DNA of 64,000 nt from Corallium rubrum (Eukaryota; Cnidaria; Anthozoa; Scleralcyonacea; Coralliidae). How positions within the stretch are numbered: position 1 is the first letter of the stretch; each line of letters begins with the position of its first letter. Below are positions 22,290 to 33,599 of the stretch, piece after piece. The stretch covers positions 25,297,019 to 25,361,018 of the forward strand of contig OZ035998.1 in NCBI GenBank assembly GCA_964035015.1, in the 5' to 3' direction. Under the pieces are notes generated by a model that was given only the letters and a program-made list of their open reading frames with translations, did no database searches and had not been told where the DNA came from. The position numbers and the translations under genes are program-made.

Positions 22290-24319
22290 GGTTTTGGAAC
22301 GTCTTTCTGAAGCAGGATTGCGACTTAAAGTGAAGAAATGCCAGTTTTTGAAGCCATCTCTTGAGTGTCTTGGGCATCGAGTAGATAAAGAAGGGTTCCA
22401 TCCAGTCGAAGCGAAGGTTGAAGCGATCATGAATGTCCCAGCTCCAACCAACGTTACAGAGCTGAAATCATTCCTGGGAATGATTAACTTTTATGGGAAG
22501 TTCCTTCCAAATCTGTCATCCACATTAGAGCCTCTGCACGAACTCCTTCGTAGAGAAACTTGTTGGGAGTGGAAAAGTCGTCAACAAAAGGCATACCAGG
22601 CAGCGAAAGATCTCCTGCAGTCATCGCGATTGTTGGTGCATTATGATCCAACAAAGAAGTTGGTGGTATCGTGTGATGCTTCACCGTACAGCGTTGGTGC
22701 AGTTCTGGCACACGAGATGAGCGATGGTTCCGAAAAACCGATTGCTTACGCATCGAGAACCCTTTCGAAGCCAGAGAAAGGATACTCACAACTGGATAAG
22801 GAAGCAATGGCAATCATATTTGCTGTGAAGAAGTTTCACCAGTTTATATATGGCCGACATTTTAGTATCTACACCGACCACAAGCCCTTGCTTGGATTGT
22901 TGAATCCTGGTAAAGCTACACCGCCCATGGCATCAAGCAGGATGCAAAGATGGTCGTTGACGTTATTAGCTTACGAGTACGAGCTGATCTACCGACCTGG
23001 TGTCGAGAATGGTAACGCAGATTCCCTAAGCCGTTTACCTCTTCCTGAGACTCCACAATCGACACCAGTACCTGGTGACATCATCAACCTGATGGAGAAC
23101 ATTATCGCCAGTCCGGTCGATGCACTTAAAGTGAAGCAGTGGACAGCTCGTGATCCTGTTCTATCGCAAGTAATGCAGTTCGTTCTCCAAGGATGGCCTT
23201 CAGCTGTTGAGGACAACCAACTTCAACCATACTTCACCAGGAGAAATGAACTGAGCGTTCACGCAGGATGTCTTCTATGGGGATCAAGAATTATAATACC
23301 CCCACAAGGAAGAGAAGAGGTGATGAACATCCTCCATGACAGTCGTCCAGGGATCGTCAGAATGAAAGCTATAGCCAGAAACCATGTCTGGTGGCCAAAA
23401 ATGGATTCTGCGTTAGAGCTGCGAGTAAAGAATTGCCAAGTCTGTCAAGCACACAGGAAAACTCCAGCACCAGCAGTCTTACATCCCTGGGAATGGCCCA
23501 GCCGCCCTTGGACTAGAATCCACATAGATTACCCCAGTCCCTTCATGGGGAAAATGTTTCTTCTCATCATCGATGCACATTCCAAATGGCTAGATGTCCA
23601 CAGTGTGAATTCCGCTACTACGGAAGCAACTATCGAGAAACTTAGAACAACGTTTGCGACCCATGGTCTACCAGAAGTTATCGTTCCTGACAACGGTTCC
23701 GTCTTCACCAGCGAAGATTTCAAGATTTTCACACGCAGGAATGGAATACGACACGTAACTTCAGCACCGTACCACCGTACAGACCTTCAAACAAGGGATG
23801 AAGAAGCAAGAGAAAGGAAGTATCGAAACAAAACTGTCTCGTTTCCTGCTGAGTCGCACGCTGAGGACGCAGATTGATCTTTTAAAGCCGAGTGTTGCAA
23901 CGAAAGTCGACACCGCTCAAGCAAGACAAAAAGCACAACACGATCAGCGTAGCAGATCACGACTGTTGAACGTTGGAGATGAAGTTCAGGCGCGAAACTA
24001 TTCCGGAAATCGCAAGTGGATTCCTGGAACCATCGTCGAACAAACCGGTCCCGTATCCGCGAAAGTAGAGTTGGAAAATGGTACCATTTTCCGGAGACAC
24101 CACGATCAAATGTTGGCTCGCCAAACCTTACCTCCAGAACAAGTGATACCACCTTCAGGACAAGCAGAAACATACGTTGAGGATTCCAGCCATACTTCAC
24201 CGCAAGAGGAAAGCTCAGCTCCAGTGACACCAATCGAGGAGACAGAACCAGTAAGAGAACTTCCGCGCCGGTATCCTGCAAGGAGCCGCAGATCACCAGA
24301 ACGATTTACATGTAAATAG
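22290..24319 (+). pseudogene. Pol remnant: RT thumb, RNase H, integrase with deletions
   Basis: The frame resumes inside the RT connection (KCQFLKPSLECLGHRVDKEG), so the RT fingers, palm and YxDD motif are deleted. RNase H is complete (SCDASPYSVGAVLAHE, YSQLDKEAMAIIFAVKKFH, YTDHKPLLGLL). Integrase has its zinc-binding part (HDSRPGIVRMKAIARNH, then CQVCQ) and two catalytic Asp (IIDAHSKW and VPDNGSVFTS), but the segment with the catalytic Glu is missing after APYHRT near 23785. The frame also changes there, and the tail (from about 23798, KKQEKGSIETKLSRFLL) lacks the usual stretch before RTQIDLLKPS. The C-terminal domain runs to 24319. Confidence 0.9.
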
Positions 24320-24446
24320 GACTTCAGTTTGTTGCCTGTACACGAACACGTTTACCATATCCTATATAGTTTATTAGTTTACTTACGAACACGTATTCAG
24401 AGACTTATATATTTAGTTTACATTTTTTGAAACTAGGGTGGAGGAA

Positions 24447-24567
24447 TGTAGAGTCCTGGGTACTAGTTGTGACGTCAGATCACACCATCATATTGATTTC
24501 ACTTGGTCTTTCTGTTGTCCATAGTTTGTACATAGTTTTAACTAAATAAGGAGTGTTAAACACTACA
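24447..24567 (+). repeat. 3' LTR
   Basis: 121 bp, differs from the 5' LTR by one C/T near its position 47 and one A/G near position 104. It is followed by the ATTGT duplication. Confidence 0.96.
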
Positions 24568-24760
24568 ATTGTGCAATTTTCTACGAGTCCACGAGATTCG
24601 TTCTCTTACCAAAGCAAACTCAGTTTTGCGTAAGATTCTTCGAGCTCCTTATGAGCTGGAGATACGGATACCCTTCAGCATCACCAGAAATCTGGGTCAT
24701 TTGTGCCGCTGCTCTCGGTCAGCGGCTATATTCGCCTGATAATATAATTATGTATTCTAG

Positions 24761-25410
24761 AATTTCTAATGAGCGTGATTCTACTGTATTCTAGTGTTTC
24801 TCATTATTCAAGTCATTGAGTTCTTTAGAATTCGCCTAAATCGTGCATGTATGTATATATAAACAACCTGTAAACGACGATAAGTACTGTAAAATCAAGC
24901 AAGTTCAAACGCTTTTGGAAGTACTATGCTAGTGACAAATGAGGACCTTTATGTGCTCCCGAAGTAGACTGACTCATGCCGAATGCAACGTGAGTCGGGC
25001 ACTTCGCATCGCCCGTAACGTTGTTGGTCAATTTGGCCAATTTCTAGAACCTGTTTGCAAAGATTACTATGGCTAACACTATGGATAGGGCGCTTTCAGT
25101 GCAAAAATAAGACGAGCTAGGGAAGTATTTTGTCGTCGAAGTAAGCAAATGTTTTTTAGTTATTACTATTCCTTAGTCCGTGTTGAAGTCAAATGGAGTC
25201 AGGCAAAGAAGAAATATGTCACCGTTTAAGCAAAATTTGAATTATTATAATGTGTTGTCGAAGCATTTATTTAATCACGATTAGAAAAGATACAGCAAAA
25301 GCTGATAGGGTCGTGAATTATAAAAATCACTATTGTATCTATTTTTACAATATACACAAAACTAATATAATATTAATTATAATTACTATTATAAATATAA
25401 TCTATAGAGT
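24761..25410. other. Unannotated stretch
   Basis: AT-rich DNA between the Penelope upstream region and the next LINE fragment. No gene recognised. The last 60 bases are TAT/AAT-rich. Confidence 0.4.
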
Positions 25411-25890
25411 TCCAATTAAAACATTGAGTCTCTTAATTTTAAATTTAAAATAACCTTTGAAAAATGTCGGCTATTTTCGATTTCTTTCATCTCATTATTC
25501 AAGTTGTTCCACAAAACTGATCCCTTATAGCTAATCGACTTCTTCATAATTTCAGTCCTCACCCTCGGTAGACACAAACAATTTCTTTCCCTTAAATTAT
25601 ACCCGAGCGAACGTTTTACAAACAGATCAGCCATAGTTGTGGGACTAACTTGGTAGTAAATTTTTTGGACAAGTTTCGCCAGTGATTCATGATAAATTTG
25701 TTTTAATGTTTTCCAATTATAGTTTGTAATTACATCGTTTGTCGGCATATACCAATTCCGAAAATAGATAATTCTTGCAGCTCTCACATGCATCTTTTCA
25801 AGGTCATCAAATAGAGTCTTGTTACATGACCCCCACAAGACAATCCCATAAGTCAGTGACGGCAGTATGACCTTATGATGTGCTCTCCTT
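25411..25890 (-). mobile_element. LINE C-terminal fragment
   Basis: The minus-strand frame holds a typical CR1/L2-like RT C-terminus: LPSLTYGIVLWGSCNKTLF, then EKMHVRAARIIY, and at the end YKGSVLWNNLNNEMKEIE. It is truncated at its 5' side near 25890 and runs to a stop at 25416. Read like the 15.6-16.9 kb fragment, it could belong to the same LINE family, but overlap is lacking. Confidence 0.8.
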
Positions 25891-25964
25891 ATTATTTACT
25901 GTTGAGAATCTCCGTTATTATGATCCTTAATACGCACGCGCGCCACCATCTTGTCCCAAATTTC

Positions 25965-26600
25965 TGGTAATGGTTTCTCTTCCGTACATCGGACCAGCAT
26001 CCCACAAAATTGAGAGGATTCTAAATCGTGCTGGTATAAAGGTATTTCACAGTAGTCAACACAAATTGTTCAAGGTACTTTTCACACATAAAGATGAGGT
26101 GGATAGCTTATCTAAGCCTGGAGTGTTTCGCATTCCGTGTGGCTTGGTTTACATCGGGGAACCGGGAAGAAATCTCTCAACTCACCCGAAGGAGCACAAG
26201 ACATATTGCATTAAAGCCCAACAGGAAAAAGCGTGCCAAACACGCTTGGAAGTATGACCATCGTGTTAAGTGGGAAGAGTCGTCACTCTTAGCCGGCGAC
26301 AAGCAATACTTCACGCGAAGAACAAGGGAATCTATTGAGATTGCAAAACATCGAACTATTTCTCAGGAAGGACAGCCATTAAACAGCACGTGGTGTGCCC
26401 TATTCGGAGAACATTCTTGATTTTGTTTTCTAATTAATAAAATTAACGTGATACGTCATTGTACTCTTACGTGATTTAATTGATCAGTTGCTTAGTTTAT
26501 AAATACGTGAGCCAACAATTTTTGTCATTGCTCTGATGAAGGCCTGAGTCAACAGGCCAAAAGCTTAGGAAAAAATATTTTTCGTGGTGTTTCCACAAAA
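25965..26600 (+). mobile_element. Penelope 3' fragment with GIY-YIG and terminal hammerhead-like motif
   Basis: The plus strand reads LPYIGPASHKIERILNRAGI, then FKVLFTHKDEVDSLSKPG and GLVYIGEPGRNLSTHPKEHK, the GIY-YIG region seen inverted at 17025-17440. CEC before the GIY motif is lost and the frame shifts near 26230. The 3' part (26430-26600) ends with the hammerhead-like core and GTGGTGTTTCCACAAA, shared with the 61.8-kb Penelope end. It is 5'-truncated and broken. Confidence 0.85.
26533..26566 (+). ncRNA. Hammerhead-ribozyme-like core (degenerate)
   Basis: CTGATGA (26533-26539) is followed by a stem-loop, GGCCTG-AGTCAA-CAGGCC, which pairs perfectly (stem II), then AAAA where GAAA is expected. 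Hammerhead motifs are known in the terminal repeats of Penelope elements, and this lies at such an end. The G to A change in the conserved GAAA probably inactivates it. Stems I and III could not be resolved with confidence. Confidence 0.5.
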
Positions 26601-26997
26601 CTTATTTATATTACTTTATCGCCATGAAAACTTTCAAAGAATTAAACTTTAATAATTGTCTAAGAGAATCTGTGATTAATAAACAACAAAAACGGAAAAC
26701 ACCTAAATTATGTACAAACAGAGAACAATGCTTCGGCATCAAACGAACAGACGATATCTCTAAGAAGTGGTTGCAATAGTAATGCTCTCTGTTAAAGTTC
26801 TCGATGTTCAATCCATCGAGCATAAGGGGAAGAAACGTAAACTGTTTGTTCCTAGGAAATGGCACTGTGTGCAAAGTCAAACGATCCAAGTTCGAAGAAA
26901 CCGTACAAGCAGGCCACAATTTATTTAAAACATTTGTTCGTGTAAATAATTAGCTGTCAATATGCGCATTGTAATTTATTGCAACTATATACAAACA
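26601..26997. other. Interior DNA of the long-TIR element
   Basis: About 400 bases between the Penelope fragment and the right arm. A short plus-strand frame from about 26623 (MKTFKELNFNNCLRESV) is unrecognised. No other feature. Confidence 0.35.
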
Positions 26998-27191
26998 AAC
27001 TGCTCAGAACTATTATAATGTGCTTGTATGTCTTTATTGCTAACGAAATAAGAGGATAAGAATATTAACATGTGGGCAAACTAAAGTCATTGGCGTACTT
27101 TAAAGTAACCTAAAACACATTTATTGATATTGGTCGAATATTGTAGATAATTTATACGCGCGATCAAGCGGTAGCTATGTTTGAAGTTTGA
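26998..27191 (-). repeat. Right arm of the long-TIR element, inner part
   Basis: Inverted match to left-arm positions of about 15120-15316, sharing AGTTTGCCCACATGTTAA, TTTCGTTAGCAATAAAGACA and GCTTGATCGCGCGTATAAAT. Separated from the outer part of the arm by the insertion at 27192-30378. Confidence 0.85.
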
Positions 27192-27655
27192 GACCACGTT
27201 TACACACCTAAAAACGCACGCTCTGTTACAGCATCCAACAGCACTGATATCAGGTCTGTTACATTATGATTCCATCAGGTATGAACAGCGACCCCTGTTA
27301 CAGCTATGATGACCACAGTCTGTATCAGCACTGATGTCAGGCATGATACAGCGCTGATGCCATCAGACTGTAACAGCCATGATAGCTCGCGTGGAAACGC
27401 GACGTGAACCGCCCGTGATCCGTTCTCGAAACTCTCGTGGATAATTATTCCACGCGTGGATAAACAAAATACCGGTACAAAAATTCCCCGGTATACTCCG
27501 AAACTGGTTTGCTGCCGAAAAAACTAAGAAAAAACGTGCACAGAATCTAAATCTCAAAAATACTAAGGAAATGTACATCTGTTAGATCTCATAATATATA
27601 TTCCTCCTTGCCTGGCCATACTAATTCAGGCCAGAAACATTTCGGCTATTATTAA

Positions 27656-27677
27656 GGGGGGGGGGGGGGGGGGGGGG
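27656..27677. repeat. Poly-G tract
   Basis: 22 consecutive G. Further G runs lie at about 28271-28289, 28346-28357 and 28723-28731 in the same transposon interior. Confidence 0.95.
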
Positions 27678-28417
27678 CTTGTAATCTTGACGGGGGGTGG
27701 GTGGTCAAAAAAGTGTTTAATCATGATTTTCCCCATTTGTCCCCCCCCTTAAATAATGACAACTCCCTTACTTTCTAAACCTTATAAATGCTGAGCTAAT
27801 ACACACTTGTTAGATCTCATTATAATCATATTCCTCTTGCCAGGTCTGATGCTACATGAGAAAAAAAAAAGTGTAAAATAACAGTTACGCATCAGTCAAT
27901 TCCAGCAATGCCCATCCCCCCTGGGCCAACCCCCAGGAATTTGCATTTTCAATATTTTTAATGCAAATGCCCTGGGGTTGGGCAAAAAAGACCCTACAAT
28001 GCCCTACCCGGGGCAAAAAAATGGATGACAAATGCCCCGCCCCAGGATAGATCAACACACTTTCCAAGGTGATATTTCTTTACAAACGTCATTGTCCTGT
28101 TATTAAATGATAAATATTAAACAAGAAATGTTAAATAAAATATCTCGTGCTATTTTGAATATATTATTTTAAATTTGGCTCACCAAAATACCGGTCTTTG
28201 TTTGTATAAGGGTAAATTATTGGTATGCAAAACAGCACTGTCATAGCCAAGTGGGCTGAGGTGTGTGTGTGTGGGGGGGGGGGGGGGGGACATGGTCTCC
28301 AAGACCATTCTGATGAGAAGTTTAAATATGTGGAGAAACTTGTAAGGGGGGGGGGGGAGGGTTACAGTTGTTTTAAAGCCAAGTGAGTGGATTAGTAAAT
28401 GTGTTATATATATAACA

Positions 28418-28421
<4 letters not shown>

Positions 28422-28482
<61 letters not shown>
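28422..28482. repeat. (AT)n microsatellite
   Basis: About 60 bases of AT dinucleotide inside the 3.2-kb DNA transposon. Confidence 0.95.
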
Positions 28483-28485
<3 letters not shown>

Positions 28486-30378
28486 ATAAATTACTAAGGG
28501 TCTATTAATAAAATGCCTCCAACTTGTTTTTACATTTACCACTAGTTTATAAATAAATCTAAAGATATTCTGACGTGTATCATTCTATGTTCTGGTTTAA
28601 TAATAGTAACAAAATTATGTAATTTATGGCTTTCAGATTACAATACTCTTAAATACTTGCTTCAAAATACAAGGAATAGTGTTTCAGAGACCCTAGAAAT
28701 CAATTTATTTATATTTTTTTGGGGGGGGGGCATGTCCCCAGACCCCCTAGGGGATCGAGGTTCTTGCCCCTACCCCCCCCCACCCCCACCCCACCCAACC
28801 CAAGACCCTGGCTATGTTACTGGAAAACAGTTTTACCTGTGCAATGTTCTGGCTAGGTAATGCATGTAGTTATGGCTTGAGACTTCAGCTAGATACCTGT
28901 ATAAATAAATAATAATATATATAAGAAAAACAATAATTGTAAAGAAATAATGAAATGTTAGTCTTGATACCTGAATAAATATTTTTATAGTTATTATATT
29001 TTCTGGATTATGACTTTGGTGTGTGCATTTAAAAAGTATGAAAATATAATAAAATATTGGCATGTTTCTTTGACATTTAATAATACCCCACGGTGGGGGG
29101 TGGCACCCTCACCCCATGCACTCCAAAAGTGTATCGATTTGTGGCTATATAATTATAAATAAGATCTGACTGTGCAACATAAAACAAATAAGTCTTATTT
29201 TCTATAGTTTTGTACTATATATTTAAAATATGTCCGACAATATTAGAAAACAACAGAATTATTTACGTCCAGAAATTTCATTCCTATACTTAATCTTTTT
29301 GTACTATCATTCATTTGACCAGTTTACTACATTTTAAAACTTACCTTTAGATTTGTGGAGCTAGAATTGCAACGTAAAGCCGGTTATGGAAAGGGAAACG
29401 GAAAATACTTTGTTGCTGCTGACGCCATAACTTTTGTAGAGTTGTCCAATTTTGCTTTGTTACAATACCAGTGTTTTTGGAAGAAACTAGCTTCACAAGC
29501 TTTCAAATTAGTACTGTACATACTGCTGGAACAAACTTTCTGTTATATCTCCAGAGTCATGTCCAACGAGAATAGTGAGTGATGATTTTCCGCTTTTCAC
29601 TTTCATCAAGACATTCTGGGCTGAATCTGTACAAAACTCACACACTTGTTGCACGAAATTTCCGCCACAAAAACATTCGCAGAAAGACGTCAAAGTTTGA
29701 AATAAACATCCAAAGTTTTTTATGTTAATTCGGCAATAATAACTGTTGTTTGTTTTTCCGTGCCAGACTGTTTTACAAAGCGCTCTCTCTTCAGTCACTT
29801 GTCTTTTTTTGCTGACGAAGTCACGAAAAATTCGTGTCGCGACCCGCTGTTACCGCGGGAAAATCCACGCAGTTTCCAACAGCTCTGACACAACCTGTTC
29901 AACGTGGCTGTTGCAGTGCTGATATCGTCAGTCCTGATTTATCTGATACCAACAGCTTCCATCTGCGCTGTTGCCCCATCATAGTTGTTACAGCCTGTTC
30001 TTACAGACGGCTACGGATCTGTTGTCAACATACCTGTATCGTTCTTTTATATCAGACTGATACAGCACTGACAGACCAACAGTCTGTTGTAGTCTGATGT
30101 TGTCAGTTCTGAACAGTCTGTGGACGTCAACAGCCCGTAACAGCTATGATATCATACCTGTATCAGGCCTGAAGCTGCAGCAGGCTGTAACAGACCTGTG
30201 GCGTTTTTAGGTGTGACGATGCCGGTACAATTTGAAAACGGAACAAAATCATGCCGTTTAGGCCTTGTGTTTACACGATACCGGCACAAAAATAACATGA
30301 AATGTTATATGCTGTATTTGCATACCGGCATGATTTTGTTCCGTTTTCAAATTGTACCGGCATCGTGTATACGGGGTC

Positions 30379-31087
30379 TGAATCCCAATTAGTTGAATAC
30401 CAATTAGATGAGACAATTGTGCTGCCCTTGCGAAAGATGGTCCCCTCGTCCCCTCCCAGACCAATTGGTAACAATGATATTACAGTTTGCACTTCTAGAG
30501 AAAGGGCTTTTGCTCGCAACGTCCGCATTTTAACTTACAATAATCAGTGGCAGGTTATCACCTTTTTGCTTTGTTTTATCTTAAATTATTCGTAAACGCT
30601 TCAATGAACCTCACTCGCATGCCAAACAATATCAAATGAAAACATTCGATACGTAGACACCTAGGGTTACACGTTCTCTGATGTTTGCGGGTACGTAATG
30701 GATGACTAAAACAAAAATATTTCGCATAGGACACAATTCAAACATGATAGTTAGGAAAGTCGTTAGGAGAAGTATAATTAATGAAGGTGTAGAAGCTTGT
30801 CACAGCCATGTACACGTTTACTTACTTTCGTTGACATCTAACATATCACAAGGACGTTCTCTTCTTGTACTTGGCTGAAAAAACTAAGTTTATAACAAGT
30901 TTTTGTTAAGTAATAGAGCTAAGATGTGAGTTTGTCAACACATTCCCTTATTTCTGTCACGTTACTAGGATACCTAACCTTGACAACATGAATAAATTAA
31001 CGCAACGTTTAAAATGCTGACGTCAGCGGTGGAGTTTAAGACTCCACCGGCTCCACCCGACGTAGAACCCCTCTTCCCTATACTACT
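30379..31087 (-). repeat. Right arm of the long-TIR element, outer part
   Basis: Inverted match to 14423 to about 15125, ending in ATACTACT at 31087. It retains the frame MRTLRAKALSLEVQTVISLL on the minus strand. Confidence 0.88.
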
Positions 31088-33599
31088 TCCCTATGTGGAA
31101 AGAACAAATAGTAAAACTGATCAAAACTAGAACTGTAACTCGGGGTATATCATCATACAATGATCTCGATTTACATGAAAAGCCTTCATGATCATAGTTA
31201 TTTTCCGAAGGAACTGATCAATTCTATCCATGGTTTCGGCAAAAAACCGTATTCGAAAAGGCAAAATATCGCCCGATTTGGTCAGATTGACAAAAAATTC
31301 AGAAATCGACAGAAATCGATGCATTTTCTGCCAGGCGCTTCCCCGCTGCTTCGGCACTGCACGCCACACGTTCCACGCGCGCACCACACGCGGCGGTGTA
31401 GTAAACAAAAAGCGCCTGGGTACGAGGCTGGTGAATAATGATAATAAACATTCTCATGAGTCGCAATGAGAAACAGAAAGTCATTCAGACTGAAAAATTA
31501 CACCAATATATCCCAGCGGATGAGGCTAACGAGAGCATTTACACAATAGAATCAATCAGTACTCAAATCAGTAATCAATAATCAATTGTTTAATTACGCG
31601 TGGTAAGAAGAACAACGCGAACATTACAAAGAGTGGCCACAAAGAAAACGAAATCCCAAATTGACAATAGAAAATAGGAGATCACAACGATTTCACAACA
31701 AGCCAAAGAAAGAAAATGCTAATCATGAGGCGCTCAAGGTGATCCAAGCACAAAGAAGCTGAAGCCTAAACAAATATCGAACAGGGTCGGAAGAAATGTT
31801 TTTTGTCGATTGACATGGCCAAGTAGGTCGACGACGACGAGCGACCTACAATCAGCCTAGTCCCATCGTTCTGAAGCATGCGCGTATATGATGAGACTGG
31901 TACCTAGGTTTGACGTCACCGCTCAAGGTGCTCTAGAACTGGTATTTTATTCACTTGACAAGGTTAAAACACAAATTGTTTACGCTTGACGTATCTTCAA
32001 TAGGAAAGAAATAGTAAACCATATTTTACTTTTAAACATGCACGTTTCAATAACTAAGAAATTCTAAAATAAGGGCTTTGATTAAACCGACCGGTAAGTC
32101 AGTAAATTCGTTGTTCGACGTCCAGCAGTTCACCTAAAAGTTTAATGAGTTCATCACCTTCAATATTTTCTGTACTTCGTTAAAATATTCGTTGTAATAA
32201 CTTACCAATGTTAACGATTCAACTTTAAATACCCGCGATATTACACAATGCGACTTAAAACAATTAAAATGACAACATTCTGCCAACACGATTATCGATT
32301 AAGCACAGCGTCATTAATACTCAATTCTCAAACTCATGAATAATTCATGAGCTAATTAGGCAATCAAAAACACGTTTTTCGTCACGTGCGTGAGTTGCGA
32401 AACCTTGGTAATAAACGAAATATTGAATTAATAATTAGGAAATTAGATAATGAACGCTTTAAACAATAAAAAGCGTACATTACAACATTTCTAAATTATA
32501 AAAACAGTCAAAACAAAGAAAACTGTATTATTACCACAATTCTAAATTATAAATGCAAAACTCAACACAGAAACCAATTAAGTTAGGTTATATAATAGCA
32601 CGCCATCTAATTAGGGAATTCTACAACAATAGACTATTGTCAACTGAGAAGTTATTTCATAAACTCGTGGCTCGCGTTTTACCATGGTTTTCAAACACTT
32701 GAGGACAATTGAATTCACGAGGCTGTTCACCAAGCGATTTTTATAATTGTTCTCGAAAGTTTGTAAAACACGAAAGGCAATGAAAACACGAGGCCGGGAC
32801 GGCCGAGTGGTTTTTGTTGTCTTGACGTGTTTTCGCGTGTTTGGAAACCCTGGTAAAACACTCGCACTCGTTTATGAAATATTACATACAGGTCAAGTGG
32901 TGTAAATATCAATTAATACGCTTGATTTAATCACAGATCCAGGTCAAGCAGGTTCTTAGTTATTAGGTTGGAACAAATAATAAAAAAACATCAAAATTAC
33001 TCAGCCGTTGAAAATATTTCCTTTTACGAGCAGAATCGGGCCTGGTGACCAGGGCCGATTTTTTGAAAATCAGGGACCATTTTACTGAAATCTGCTAGGC
33101 TCTCGCGCAGCGCTCGGGTACAGATCATCGCCCATGCTAGCAAATATTCTAACAGCGAAGAGAGAGAGCCAGGGACTAGGCTAGAATACAATTATTGGTC
33201 ACTATAAGCCCGGTGTTTTAATTATTCAGACAAATGTGAGGAATATTTCATCACAATCGTCTAAGCAAATTGTACAAAGATCAACAGGTTTACTGCAATT
33301 AGCACGTCGCTTCTTCCAGCGTCAAAAATTGCAATTTCAGGCGCAGCGAGTAATCGGCTTCCTGGTGGTATGAAAATCCCCTCTGCATCATTTTTGTAGG
33401 TCCTATGATTTTGATTTTATCGATAATTGCAACATACCAAGTTCCTGTTTCCGAAATGTTCTCTGGCCTTTAAATTATCATGCATCGTATTTGTTGGAAA
33501 ATAACATTGGTAATTACTTTCAAAGGCAATGACTTAAAGTTGCTTCTCCTTCGGCCTCAAAATCATGTTTCAAAACTCAAATTCCAGTACTAGAGAATC
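31088..33599. other. Unannotated stretch with MITE-like scraps
   Basis: No gene supported. At 32320-32400, TCATGAATAATTCATGAG lies by CACGTTTTTCGTCACGTGCGTG, and related words recur at 63535-63565. Between 32740 and 32890 there are several inverted GTGTTTTC/GAAAACAC words, suggesting a decayed palindrome. The short frames at 31127-31484 have no recognisable domain. Confidence 0.4.

Larger units (their letters stand above)
20772..24567 (+). mobile_element. Ty3-type LTR retrotransposon with internal deletions
   Basis: Two 121-bp LTRs (20772-20892 and 24447-24567), TG...CA ended, are flanked by a perfect ATTGT duplication (20767-20771 and 24568-24572). A primer-binding-site-like TTGGCGACGAGG follows the 5' LTR and a purine run GGGTGGAGGAA precedes the 3' LTR. 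Domain order gag, protease, (RT), RNase H, integrase is Ty3-like. The LTRs differ at 2 of 121 positions, so insertion is fairly recent. Most of RT and part of integrase are missing, so it could move only with help in trans. It sits inside the Penelope ORF. Confidence 0.96.
17010..24760 (-). mobile_element. Penelope-like retroelement, split by two insertions
   Basis: Minus-strand order is an N-terminal region (from about 24.7 kb, resuming at 20766), RT, then a GIY-YIG endonuclease at 17025. A Ty3-type LTR element (20772-24567) interrupts the N-terminal coding region: the frame reads through from VENCTIVSGIS on one side into LLTTELQTMLSEGH on the other once the insert is ignored. A foldback element (17943-19558) interrupts the RT domain. 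Both insertions postdate the Penelope copy. The 5' limit upstream of 24.7 kb is uncertain. Confidence 0.85.
27192..30378. mobile_element. 3.2-kb DNA transposon with subterminal repeat clusters
   Basis: Its limits come from comparing the interrupted right arm with the intact left arm. The ends are GACCACGTTTACAC and, inverted, GACCCCGTATACAC, with TGA on both sides (27189-27191 and 30379-30381). Both subterminal regions (27220-27400 and about 29850-30195) are dense in degenerate words such as TGTTACAG, CAGCACTGAT and TGATATCAGG, in mirrored arrangement. Near the right end ATGCCGGTACAATTTGAAAA occurs twice as an inverted pair. The interior has several poly-G runs and a (TA)n tract. No transposase was recognised, so it looks non-autonomous; the 3-bp target suggests a PIF/Harbinger or similar source (inference). 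Confidence 0.75.
14423..31087. mobile_element. Long-TIR composite element (Polinton-like termini?), heavily invaded
   Basis: Both ends start AGTAGTATAGGGAAGAGGGG and continue as inverted arms of about 0.9 kb at roughly 95% identity by eye. The left arm is 14423-15316. The right arm is 31087 to 30379, then, beyond a 3.2-kb insertion, 27191 to about 26998. AG-starting long TIRs and overall size (16.7 kb) recall Polintons. However, no matching 6-bp target duplication is seen (AATGGG left, TCCCTA right) and the interior holds only retroelements: LINE, Penelope, a Ty3-type element, and LINE and Penelope fragments. Classification is therefore tentative; the inverted-repeat structure itself is secure. 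Confidence 0.7.

Noticed and set aside
28180..28860. ORFs rich in Pro/Gly or Tyr-Ile in the 27-30 kb transposon
   Set aside because: Produced by poly-G/C and (TA)n tracts.
29355..29798. Opposing ORFs on both strands near 29.4-29.8 kb as a transposase
   Set aside because: Neither strand shows a catalytic or DNA-binding motif that could be recognised, so no gene was called.
14417..31093. 6-bp target duplication for the long-TIR element
   Set aside because: The flanking hexamers (AATGGG and TCCCTA) do not match in direct orientation, so no duplication was claimed.
31127..31484. Three overlapping short ORFs around 31.3 kb
   Set aside because: Mutually overlapping frames on both strands, no domain and no splice context.
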